NCBI GenBank assembly: GCA_027493615.1
Contig: JAOSKK010000036.1
Span: forward strand, 1 to 64,000
Direction: 5' to 3'
DNA: 64,000 nt
Source: Verrucomicrobiota bacterium
Lineage (GTDB): Bacteria > Verrucomicrobiota > Verrucomicrobiia > Limisphaerales > J093
The stretch's first letter is position 1; the number at the start of each line of letters is the position of its first letter. Of the stretch, positions 50,566-60,837 are shown piece after piece. A program made the translations under genes and the position numbers. Under the pieces are notes generated by a model. It was given only the letters and a program-made list of their open reading frames with translations. It was not told where the DNA came from and did not search any database.

Positions 50566-53500
50566 ATGGAACAACCCTACGCAGAATTGGGGGGCACGCG
50601 GCGGCTGCCAACCTCGGCGAGCCTGCAGGGTGGGTCCTGCCGGCCGAAGCCGCCGGTGGGGCTTCCGTTCTGGCTGGCGGGCAGTCTGCTCGTGGCGGCG
50701 AGCGGCGCAGCGCAGCCCGTTCTGGACATCCGCCCGTTGGCCGGAGGAGTGGAACTGAGCTGGGACGCCGCGGCGGAGGGGTATGTGCCCGAGACCGTCT
50801 CCGCGCTGGGTCCTGGCGTGGTGTGGCAGGTGGTGGCCGAGCCGGTGACCCTTCGGGCGGGGCGGCGGGTGCTCACGCTCGGGGCGGGGACCAGACTCGC
50901 TTTTACCGGTTACGCGGGGGGTGATGGACCCGGTCACGGTGGTTTGGACTTCACCCGCGCCGGGTGAGGGAGGGTCGCGGTCACGCGCGAGACGGTGTTT
51001 CGCCTGAGCACAGCGCTGGCCGGGGGCACGGTGGTTGGCGGGGATCGGATCTTCGCCCGCGCTGCGGGTCGGCGTCTGCTCGCCCGGCCCGAACTGGGCA
51101 GTGACCGGCGGGCGGTCACCTTGTTCTACCAGGAACCGCTTCCGGCCGGAGCGCGGGTGGAAGTGACACTGGACGGAACCGGCTGGACGGGGGAGGCGGG
51201 GCAACCCCTGGATTTCGACGGGGACGGTCAACCGGGCGGTGCGGCGGTGCTGCACTTTGAGACCGCGAACAACGCGGGCCTGCCGGGAACCGCCCTCATC
51301 GGGCGGGTGCTTGCCTCCGAACCGGGGCCGGGAGGCGTGGACGTGCCGCTGGCGGGGGTGACCATCACCGTGGACGGCCGCGAAGAGGTGCTGCGGACGG
51401 TCACGGCGGCCGACGGTTCGTTCCGGCTTGAGCCCTGCCCGGTCGGGCGGTTCTTCGTGAACGTGGACGGGCGGACGGCCACGGCCAGCCAATGGCCGGC
51501 GGGGGCCTATTATCCGGTCATCGGCAAGGGGTGGGAAGCCGTGGCGGGCCGCACCAACAATCTTGCGGGCGGCACGGGCGTTGTGTACCTGCCGTTGGTG
51601 GCCGCGGGCACGCTGCAGCCGATCAGTGCCACGGAGGACACCCGGATCACCTTCCCGTCGTCGGTCATTGCCCAGAACCCGTTTCTGGAGGGCGTCGAGA
51701 TCCTCGTTCCGCCGAACGCGCTCTTTGCCGACGATGGCACGCGCGGCGGGTCGGTCGGGCTGGCGCCGGTGGCCTCGGACCGGCTCCCGGAACCGCTGCC
51801 GGGCGGCCTGACGCACGCCCTCGACATTTCGATCCAGACGAGCGGGCCGCAGAACTTCGACCGTCCCGTTCCGGCCCGCTTTCCGAATCTGCCCGACCCG
51901 GTCACGGGTGAGAAGCTGCCGCCTGGGGCGAAGACGGCCTTGTGGAGCTTCAACCACGACACCGGCCGCTGGGAGATGCAGGGGCCGATGACGGTGACCG
52001 AGGACGGCAATTTCGTGGTTACGGACCCGGGGGTTGGCATTCGGCAGCCGGGCTGGCATGGCACCTCCCCGGGTTCGAGTGGCGGGGGCGGGCCGGGGGG
52101 TGGGGGCGGGGATGTCCGGACGGGGGCGGCGGCGGCGTGCTTGCCGAAGGCACGTCCGGCGGCGGAGGGGGCAAGTGCGGTTGTCCGGACGAACCCTCCG
52201 AGAGCAAGCGCAAGTCGCAGGAATGTTTCGCCCGGGCGGCGGAGTGCGCGTTGAAGTGCTACGAGAAGTGTGGCAGCGGGGGGCCGGTCTCGAGCTTCAA
52301 GAAGGCGTTCAAGCTCGGTTACGAGTGCAAGAAGGCGGCCGACTGCTCGGTGCGGTGCAAGCAGGACGGCGAGAAGTGCAAGGACCACTGGGATCGTTGC
52401 CTGCTCGGCGGGGGGGTTCTCCGGCGCGCGGCGGCCCTCGCGGCCCCCGGCGAGACGCTCGCCGACCCGGTCGTGCGCGAAGCCTTGAGGATTCTGGAAG
52501 AACTCGCCGCCCTGGCGCCCCGGTGGGAGGCGCTTGCGGCTGTCATGGACAAGGCGCCAACTTACGAGGAGCTGGCGCCGGCGGATCAGGTTCAGTTCGA
52601 TGCCCTCCTCGCCCAACTCGACGAGGTCTTCCGGGGTCAATCCGTCGGCGACTGGGCAGCCTCCCGTCGTGCGCGCCTGACCCAGCTCGTCCTGCAATCG
52701 CCGCACGCCGATGCCGTGTATCCGCCCGTGAGCGGCTACTATGCGCTGGAAGATCTGGCCAGCGGCCTGACGCGGCGCGGCCGCACCGAGCCGCGGGGCT
52801 ACCTCAACGACCTGATCTTGCGGCCGGACAATCCCTATCGGATCAGCCTGCTTCTGGGCCCGCAGCTCCAGTACCACGAGTTCGAGTTCATCAGCGCAAG
52901 TGCGGGCCAAGCCACGTTCATCCCCTACGGCGAACCGCTCGCCTTGAGCGGCACCGACGTTGATGGCGACGGCATCCCGGCCGAGGCTGAGTTCGTGCTC
53001 GGGACCAGCGACCTGAATCGGGACAGTGACGGTGATGGCGTGCCGGATCTCGAGGAACTCCGCAACCATGCGGACCCGCTCGACGGCCAGCCGAAGGCCA
53101 CGGGTCTGGTCGCCAGTCTCGACACGCCGGGCACGGCCGTGGACGTGGCGGCGGGCGGCAACCTCGCGCTGGTGGCCGACAGCGCGGCTGGGATTGCGGT
53201 GGTCGATGTCAGCGATCCGCTGCGCCCGTTCCTCTTCACTCAACTGGACACGGCGGGCAGTGCCGGCGCGGTCGCGTTGGAGGGCATCCGGGCCGCGGCG
53301 GCGGACGGTCCGGGCGGCCTGGTGGTGTTGGATCTGGTGAATCCCGCGGCACCTGCGATCGCCTTCACCGTTCCGCTGCCGGGGACGAGTCGTGCGGTCG
53401 CGATCGAGGACGGCGTGGCGTATGTCGGTTCGGCGCAGGGGTGGGTGACGGCCGTGGATTTGCTGACCGGATCCCTGCTGGCCTCGGTCAGTCTGCCGGG

Positions 53501-55135
53501 CAACCCGAGTGTGAGTGATCTCGTCCCCCACGGCGGGCTTCTGTACGTGTGGGCGGCGGCGCAACTGCACGTGATTGACTCCACCGAGGCGGGGCTGGTC
53601 TGGCGCTCGGTCCTCAACTCGAATGCGCGTTTCCCGACGATCGAGCCGGTCCGGCGCCGGCTGCACCTCGGTCCGGGCCGCATTTACGCGACGCACCTGG
53701 AGGGGGGTGACGGTTTCGATCTGCCGCAACCTGGCCAACCCGTGCTGGCGGTGCGCCACGACACCACCCAGACGGCCTGGAAACAACTGGTGCCCGCGCT
53801 GGCCACGTTCGCGCTCGCCGCGGACGGCGTGAACTTCACCACCCCCGAACCGCACGACATCTCGATCTACGATTTGGGCGCGGACGGGACCGCCTTGAAC
53901 TTCATCACGTCGTTTCCGACGCCGGGTCTGAGCCACGCGCTGACGTTGCATCGCGGCTTCGCGCTTCTGGCGGACGGCACGGCCGGCCTGCAGGTCGTCA
54001 ATTTCCTCACGCCCGACACCGCGGGCGTGCCGCCGACGCTGGAGCTCACCGCCGACTTTCCGCTGGACCCGCCGCGCATCGAGTCCGGTCAACGCGGCGT
54101 ACTGACCGCGCTGGCCCGCGACGATGTGATGGTGCGGCAGGTTGAGTTCTACGCCGCGGGCGACCTGGTGTTCACCGACCCGGTGTGGCCGTTCGAACTC
54201 ACCTTTGTGGCTCCGCCGCTGATTCCGGACCGCGACACGGTCGCCTTCCGAGTGCGTGCCGTGGACACCGCCGGGAACGAGACCTGGGCGGACCTCGAAA
54301 TCGCGTTGCTGCCCGACCAGACGCCGCCGCGAGTCCTGTCGACCGGGCCAGCCGCGGGCGCCGTTGCCGAGGAGAACGTCCGCATTGTGCTGGCCCGTTT
54401 CAACGAGCCTCTGGACTTTCTGTCGGTCACACCGGCGCGCGTGCGGCTGATCTCAGCCGGACCGGACCTGGTGTTCGGCACGGCGGATGACGTCCTGGTG
54501 GCAGGGAGGTCGCCTATGCCGGGCTGGCCTTCGCGGCGCAGATCGAGTTGCCCGCGCCGTTGCCTGTGGGCCGCTACCGGTTCGAGGTGGACGGGGTGCG
54601 GGACCTCGCGGGTAACGTCCAGGCCGTCCCGGTGCAGAGCCAGTTCTGGGTGGCCCCGGGCGGTCCGGACGGCGATGCCGACGGGGACGGGCTCACGAAC
54701 GCGGAGGAGAGCCAGGCGGGCACGAGCCCGTTTGCCGAGGACACCGATGGCGACGGTTGGGCGGACGAAGTCGAGGTCCACGATGGTTCGGACCCGCGGG
54801 ATCCCGCCTCTCAACCCGTCTTCACCTTGACGGGCCGACCGGCGGTGGCGCTGCGGCGCGAAAGCCCGGCCGAAGTCCTCCCGGCCATCTCGGGGCCCGT
54901 GGTGGCTCGTCCGTCGGTGGCTTTGTCGATCCGACCGACGGCAGAGGAGGTCGCTGCGGGTCCGCACATGGCGCGCCCGGCGGTGGCCTTGCTGGTGCTG
55001 CCTTCGGCCGAGGAAGCCGCTCCGAGCCCGTTTGTGGCCCGCCCGGCGGTGGTACTCGGAAGGGCCTCCGCCGACGAGGAAGCCGCTGCCGGTCCTCACC
55101 TGGCCCGGCCACCCGTCACTTTGAAGCGCAACTGA
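50566..55135 (+). CDS. Giant secreted calcium-binding/propeller protein with C-terminal 22-aa repeats (frameshifted)
   Basis: About 1520 residues. The ATG at 50566 leads to a signal or anchor helix (GLPFWLAGSLLVAASGAAQP). Next come a carboxypeptidase-regulatory-like module (GVDVPLAGVTITVDGREEVL), a Gly-rich linker, a Cys-rich segment (CFARAAECALKCYEKCGSGG), thrombospondin-type calcium repeats (DVDGDGIPAEAEFVLGTSDL, RDSDGDGVPDLEELRNHADP), LVIVD-type propeller repeats (GIAVVDVSDPLRPFLF), Ig-like domains (FYAAGDLVFTDPVWPFELTF; PPRVLSTGPAAGAV), more calcium repeats (DGDADGDGLTNAEESQAG) and four 22-residue C-terminal repeats starting (A/G)RP(A/S)VAL. Frame changes are near 50915 (G6 run; seven G give GGVMDPVTVVW), 50965, 52110 and 54507. 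Probably a cell-surface adhesin or scaffold. Confidence 0.82.
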
Positions 55136-55180
55136 ACTCGCCGCCGAATCGAATCTCGAACCTCGAACCGCCTTAACCGC

Positions 55181-56311
55181 ATGAGCACCCTCGTTCGTCG
55201 CTTCCCGACTCGCCATCGCAGCGCTTGTTGCGCTGGGCATGTCCGCCCTGCCCGTTTCCGCTGCCGACTTCGACGCCGGCAGCAACGGCAGCCATGGTCC
55301 GCTGACGATCACGGCCAACACGACCCTCGATCTGCCCCCGGACGGTATCTTCCATTGCACGACCCTCACGGTGAACCAGGGCGTGACGCTGCGCTTCAAC
55401 AAGAACCCGCTCAACACGCCGGTCGTGTTGCTGGCCCAGGGCGACGTGACGATCAACGGCACCATCGACGTCGCGGGCGCCAACGGCAGCGGGCGCCATC
55501 GGCGGCGTGGGGGCCGGGGGTTTGATGGCGGCCACGGCGGCTTCGGGCCCAGCGCCCCGGCCAACCGTGGTGGGGACGGCTACGGGCCGGGCCGCGGGCT
55601 GAACGCCAACAACCAGCGGGCCGGCGCCTACGCGCAAGCGGCGGCCAGCAACAACCGGACCTACGGCAACGTCCTCATCGTCCCGCTGATCGGCGGTTCG
55701 GGCGCGGCGGGGTTTGACGGCAATCCGGGCTACGGTGGAGGCGGGGGCGGGGGCGCCATCCTGATCGCCTCGAACACGCGCATCACGGTGAACGGATCGA
55801 TCAACGCGTCCGGAGGTTCGGCGCCTTACGGCGGGGGCAGTGGTGGGGCCATCCGTCTCGTCGCCCCCACCGGTGGCGGGGGCGGGAGCTTGCGGGCCGA
55901 CGGCAGCTCGAGCGGGGCCAACGGCCGGGTGCGCATCGATTGCACGGAGCCCCTCGCCTTCCGGAACCTCAGCATCCAGGGTTCCGTCACCCGGGGCACA
56001 CGCATGTTTGCCCTGCCGGCGGCTCAGCCCCGTCTGCACTTCGTCTCCGTGGCTGGCCAGGCGATTCCCGTCAACGCCGCGGCCGGAGTCAGCTTCGAAC
56101 TGCCCGCCGGTTCATCCCCCAACAGACCGTTGTGCTCCGGGGCGAAGGCTTCACGGGCCAGATCCCCCTCCAACTGGTGGTCATCCCCGAACACTCTGCC
56201 TCGACGGTGTACGACCTCACCTTGAACGCGAACGCGAACCCGCCGGAGGTCTCGACCAGCATCACCCTCCCCGAAGGTGAACCCGTCCGCCTTGAGGCCT
56301 GGACGAGGTAG
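55181..56311 (+). CDS. Secreted glycine-rich surface protein (frameshifted)
   Basis: The start at 55181 (MSTLVRR) and, after a frame change near 55210, AIAALVALGMSALPVSAADF form a signal peptide. The mature part (GPLTITANTTLDLPPDGIFH, TLTVNQGVTLRFNKNPLNTP, LLAQGDVTINGTIDVAGANG) is a parallel-beta-type start, followed by Gly-rich segments (GNPGYGGGGGGGAILIASNT, GGGSGGAIRLVAPTGGGGG) seen in verrucomicrobial autotransporter-like proteins. A second frame change near 56115 leads to LRGEGFTGQIPLQLVVIPEH and the end PEGEPVRLEAWTR. It follows the giant protein by 45 bases and is likely co-expressed. Confidence 0.78.
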
Positions 56312-56605
56312 TAGCCCGGCCTGTTCTGCAATCTCCTTGCTGCCTTCTGCATTCCGGTTCAAGGAGAGTTCCTTGTTCCTTTCGGACCTGCTCACCGGCC
56401 ATGAACCTGGCAGCATCGCCAGCGTGCTGCGACACCAAGAGCAGTGTGACCGTTCGTATCCTTTGGTGCCTTGTGCCCGGTGGAGAGACTGGTTCCGGTG
56501 GTGGACTTCTGCGCATTTTGGTGAGGCCCTTGTGGGTTTTCCCGTTGGGAAGATTTGTTTCTCCCAGAACTCCACCGGGCTTGCGGTGTCGGGGCCAGAC
56601 AACCT

Positions 56606-57953
56606 ATGAATCCAGTCCCAACCCTGCCCGTGCTCAATCCGCTGGCTGCCTTCGTTGATGTCGGCAGTGAGCAGATGTTTGTCTCCATCGGTGGCGGTCC
56701 GCCCGAGGTCTTCGGCACCGTTACCTGCCAACTCCACCGACTGCGCGACTGGCTGCAGGCGCGCGGCGTCAAGTCCATCGCCATGGAAGCCACCGGCGTC
56801 TATTGGCTGCCCCTCTACGGCGTGCTGGAAGCGGCCGGTTTGGAGGTCCTGATGGTCAACGGTCGGCAGACCCGTAACCTGCCCGGACGCAAGACCGACA
56901 TGAAGGACTGCCAATGGGGTGCCACGCTCCATGCCCACGGTCTGTTGCGTGCGGGCTTCGTGCCCCGGCCGACATCCGCCGCCTGCAGGACTACGTGCGG
57001 CTGCGCACCGATCATCTGACCAGCGCGGCGGCGTGCGTGCAGCATCAGCAGAAGGCCTTGGAACGGATGAACATCAAACTGCACGATGTCATCAGCAGTC
57101 TGGTCGGCACCAGCGGGCAGAAGGTGATCGGGGCGATCCCTGGCCGGCGAGCGTGCTCCGGAGCGGTTGCTGGGGCTGTGCGATGTGCAGATTCGGCAGA
57201 AGAAGGCCGCTGAGGTGAAGGAGTCGCTGCGCGGAACTTGGGCCGAGGAACATCTCTTCGCGCTGCAGCAAGCGGTCGAGGACTGGCAACACTTCCAACG
57301 CCAGATTGCGGCGTGTGACCGACAGATCGAAGCGGTGCTGCACCAGATCCACGGTCCGGCGTGCCCAGCCCCCGCGGCGGGGACCACACCTGTGGCGGTC
57401 AAACGTCCGGGGGGTGAACGCGCCACAGATCCCGGGACTGCACGGCCTGCTGGTCCGCTTGTGCGGCGGCAAGGATCTCACCGTGCTGCCCGCCCACACC
57501 GACTACAGTCTCCTGCAACTGATCGCCGAAGTGGGCACCGATTTGAGCCGCTGGGCGACGGAGAAACACTTCACCGCCTGGCTGGGACTGGCCCCGGGCA
57601 GCCACCAGAGCGGCAAGCGCCACGGGTCGGTGGGGCGCAAGCGCAACCGGGCCGGGCGGCTGTTCTGCGTGATGGGACGGAGCCTGGCGCGCAGTAAGCA
57701 TATCGCCCTGGGTGGTTATTACCGTCGCATGGCTGGGCGGCGCGGTGGCTTGGTGGCTAACATCGCCTTGGCGCGGAAGCTGGCCGAGTGGTTCTGGCGG
57801 GTGATGGTCAAAGGGGTGGAGTATGTCGAACGCGGGTTGGCCCAGTACGAAGAGCAAGTGCTCGAAACCAAGCGCCGGGCCCTGCAACGCTTGGCCAAAC
57901 AGCTCGGCCGCGTGGTCCTCCCCAGCCTCGCCGAACTCAAGGCCGAGGGGTAG
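56606..57953 (+). pseudogene. IS110-family transposase (frameshifted)
   Basis: The N-terminal DEDD RuvC-like domain shows AAFVDVGSEQMFVSI, IAMEATGVYWLPLYGVLEAA, and KTDMKDCQWGATLHAHGLLR; the middle has RLQDYVRLRTDHLTSAAACV and VQHQQKALERMNIKLHDVIS. The C-terminal transposase_20 domain (IPGLHGLLVRLCG, HFTAWLGLAPGSHQSGKRHG) contains the conserved Ser in 'GLAPGSHQSG'. Frame changes near 56970, 57145 and 57400 break it. About 445 residues fits the family. IS110 elements lack inverted repeats and encode a bridging RNA in their non-coding ends; the 294-base gap upstream (56312-56605) and the short one downstream are where it would be. Confidence 0.9.
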
Positions 57954-57994
57954 GTTCATGGGAAGGCGGTGCGGACGGCGACCGGCGGGCAGGG

Positions 57995-58225
57995 TCACCG
58001 GCTGTCGGGCAATGAACCACGAGATGTCAGCCGCTCTGCGAGGACACGATAGACGAGGCCGGCAACCACCGCCCCGGCGTGCAGGACACCGATGAGAACC
58101 AAGCCCAGCCGGAATCCGTGGTTCACCACCCGCTCGAGGTCGGCGCCAGCTTGACGGCTGAGGCGTTCGAGCTGGGGGACATTCTCGCTCACCGAGGCAA
58201 TCAGCGTGTTCAGGTCGGGGGCCAT
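57995..58225 (-). CDS. Small membrane protein of unknown function
   Basis: The 76-residue protein starts MAPDLNTLIASVSENVPQL at 58225, has an amphipathic N-terminal part (ERLSRQAGADLERVVNHG) and one hydrophobic helix (FRLGLVLIGVLHAGAVVAGL) followed by a basic end. It is divergent from lolC/E, 72 bases away. I recognise no family; a regular helix-TM pattern and lack of frame breaks support it as a gene. Confidence 0.5.
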   Translation of the reverse strand: MAPDLNTLIASVSENVPQLERLSRQAGADLERVVNHGFRLGLVLIGVLHAGAVVAGLVYRVLAERLTSRGSLPDSR

Positions 58226-58297
58226 GGCGCACCTCTGCCCGGTGGTCCATGCCGGCCGGTTGACACCTCGTGAGGCCACTCTTAGCCTGCCGAGCCG

Positions 58298-59570
58298 ATG
58301 TCACGCCTGCCGTTCGAGCTGACGCTGGCCCTGCGTTACCTGCGCCCCAAGCGCCGGCTCGTGTCGGTCATCACCCTGATCTCGGTGATTGGCGTGATGC
58401 TCGGCGTGGCGGTCCTCATCATCGTCATCGCGGTGATGAGTGGTTTTGACCAACAACTGCGTGGCAAGCTCGCCGCCTACACCGCGCATCTCCGCCTCGA
58501 AGCCCGCACCGGTCTGCTGAGCGATTACGAGCCCCTCATGGCTGCCGTGGCGCAACACCGCTCGGTCCGGGGCGTGACGCCTTACGTCGGCGGTCCGGTT
58601 CTGCTCAAGACCCAACCCGCCGAGGGCAGCCCCGCCTTCCACGTGCCCTCGGTCCTTGGGGTGGATCCGCATTCGCAGGTCCCCCTGTCCGCACCTTGCT
58701 CGAAAGCGTGCGGGCCGGCACGAACGACCTGGCCGGCTACACGTTTCTCGTGGGGAGAGCCTGGCGCTGAAGCTCGGGTTGCGCGTGGGGGATCCCGTGG
58801 CGATTTACGCGGTGAGCCAGTTCGACCGCTGGCAGCAGAGCCGCGAGGCGGGCAGCGAGGAGGTGCCGCTGGCGGACGATTTCACCGTGAACGGCGTGTT
58901 CAGCGTGGGCTTCTATGACCTGGACGCGCTGCTGGTGGTCTGTTCGCTGGCCAACGCCCAGGACCTGTTCGCGATGGAGAACTCCGTGCACGGACTGATC
59001 ATCGCGCTCGACGACCCGGCGCGCGCGGGAGAGGTCGCCGCCGAACTGCTCGCCACGCTCGGGGGCGGCTACCAGCTCACGACCTGGTACGAGGAACACG
59101 CGTCGTTCCTCGAGTCGGTGATGGTGGAGAAGAACCTGATGTACTACCTGCTCTTCTTCATCACGCTGGTGGCGGCTTTTGGCATCTGCAGCGGCCTGAT
59201 CACGTTCGTGGTCCAGAAGACCCGGGAGATCGGCACGCTGAAAGCCCTCGGCGCCACCAGCACGCAGATCATGGCCATCTTCCTGGGCCAAAGCCTGGTC
59301 GTCGGTGTGCTCGGCGTCACGGCCGGGTTTGGGCTCGGCGTGCTCGGTGTCTCGTATCGGAACGCCTTCCTGCTCTTCATGCGGCGCTGGACCGGCTTCG
59401 AGCTTTTCCCGGCGGACATCTATCACTTCTACGAACTGCCCGCGCTGATCATACCTGGCGACGTTCTGGTGATCGCCGGGGTGTCGCTGGCGATGTGCCT
59501 CCTCGGCGGTCTCATCCCCGCCTGGCACGCCGGCCGGCTCAAACCCGTCGAGGCCCTCCGCCATGAGTGA
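58298..59570 (+). CDS. lolE: Lipoprotein-releasing ABC transporter permease LolC/E (frameshifted)
   Basis: LolC/E-type permeases extract lipoproteins from the inner membrane for transfer to the outer membrane. The start MSRLPFELTLALRYLRPKRR and first helix LISVIGVMLGVAVLIIVIAV, followed by MSGFDQQLRGKL, are diagnostic. The C-terminal FtsX domain (FFITLVAAFGICSGLITFVV, QKTREIGTLKALGATSTQIM, FLGQSLVVGVLGVTAGFGLG) and end PAWHAGRLKPVEALRHE are complete. The periplasmic part has frame changes between 58680 and 58770. The stop overlaps the lolD start region by 8 bases. The bacterium therefore has an outer membrane with sorted lipoproteins. Confidence 0.9.
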
Positions 59571-60269
59571 CGCGCCCCCTGCCGCCGGCCTGCCGCTGCT
59601 CGTCGCGCACGACGTGCACAAGAGCTACCCGCTCGAACAGCGCGCCGTCGAGGTGCTCCGCGGCGTGAACCTCACGATCCACGCCGGCAGCTTCACCGCG
59701 CTCCGCGGCGCCTCCGGCGCGGGCAAGAGCACGCTGCTCCACATCCTGGGGGACTCGACACGCCCAGCCGCGGGGAAATCGAGTTCAGCGGCCAACGTCT
59801 CGGCGCCCTCTCGGCGCGCGCGCTGGCAGGGTTCCGCAACCGCAAGGTCGGGTTCGTGTTCCAGGCCTACCACCTGCTGCCGGACCTCGAGGCCATCGAG
59901 AACGTCTGTCTTCCCGCGCGCATGGCGCGGGTGCCGGTGGCCACCGCTGAGCCGCGGGCCCGCGATCTCCTCGGGCGCGTGGGGTTGGCCCACCGCCTGC
60001 ATCATCGCCCGGTCGAACTGTCGGGCGGGGAGCAGCAACGCGTCGCCATCGCCCGCGCGCTGGTCAACGATCCCGTGCTGCTGCTGGCCGACGAACCGAC
60101 CGGGAACCTCGACTCCCACACCGGCGGGGAGATCATCGATCTGCTGTGCGCGCTGCAGGCGGAACGGGGGATGACGCTGGTGCTGGCCACGCATGACGCG
60201 CACGTCGCCGCCCGCGCCCCCTGTGTGCTGGATTTGTTGGACGGTCAGATCGTCAGCAATGGGTCTTGA
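59563..60269 (+). CDS. lolD: Lipoprotein-releasing ABC transporter ATPase LolD (frameshifted)
   Basis: The start at 59563 gives MSDAPPAAGLPLLVAHDVHK, then VEVLRGVNLTIHAGSFTALR and Walker A GASGAGKSTLLHILG. The frame is lost in the G5 run near 59752; six G give ILGGLDTPSRGEIEFSG. Continuation: VGFVFQAYHLLPDLEAIENV, signature LSGGEQQRVAIARALVNDPV, Walker B LLLADEPTGNLDSHTGGEII and the H-loop LATHDAHVAARA. About 235 residues fits LolD. It is the partner of the preceding permease. Confidence 0.92.
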
Positions 60270-60384
60270 GAGGGAACCGCCCTGCCCGGGGATCGCGGGG
60301 CGAGTCGAGAGTGGCTGCCTCGGGTCGAGCCCGCGCAGGGAGCCGTGAACTTGGGAGGGGGAGGGGGGATGAACGAAAAGCGCT

Positions 60385-60810
60385 GCTGGAAGACAGCGCA
60401 CTCCAAACGCATTGCGCCGGCGGGGTGGTGGGGAACTCGCGCCAGCGTCTGGAGTGCGTGCGGTTGACCGCCGCTTTGCGTGAGAGGCGGTGCGGGCGAA
60501 CGAAAAGCGGCGCTGAAGGCGCTGCACTCCAAACGCTCCGCGCCCGCCCCGTGGTGGGGATTCGCGCCAGCGTCTGGAGTGCGTGCGGTTTACCGCCGCT
60601 TTGCGTGAGAGGCGGTGCGGGCGAACGAAAAGCGGCGCTGGAAGACGCCGCACTCCAAACGCTCCGCGCCGGCCCAGCGGTGGGGGATTCGCGCCAGCGT
60701 CTGGAGTGCGTGCGGTTGACCGCCGCTTTGTGTGAGGGGTGGTGCGGGAGAACGAAAAGCGGCGCTGGAAGTCGCCGCACTCCATACGCTCCGCGCTGGT
60801 TGTTGACACC
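60385..60810. repeat. Tandem array of about 3.3 units of a 125-bp repeat
   Basis: The block GCGCCAGCGTCTGGAGTGCG recurs at 60439, 60564 and 60691 (periods 125 and 127), and each unit also contains GCACTCCAAACGCTCCGCG and GAACGAAAAGCGGCGCTG. Within a unit GCACTCCAAACGCT pairs with AGCGTCTGGAGTGC, so each can form a hairpin. The array fills the gap between the convergent lolD and mutS genes; a diverged copy lies at 21155-21235. No gene is present in 60270-60837. Confidence 0.9.
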
Positions 60811-60837
60811 CACCCCGCCGAAGACCGCGCCGAGGGG

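Noticed and set aside
51510..54092. An 860-codon minus-strand open frame
   Set aside because: Antisense to the giant secreted protein; Arg-rich composition and no motifs.
60385..60810. CRISPR array
   Set aside because: The repeat unit is about 125 bases without unique spacers, and there are no cas genes.
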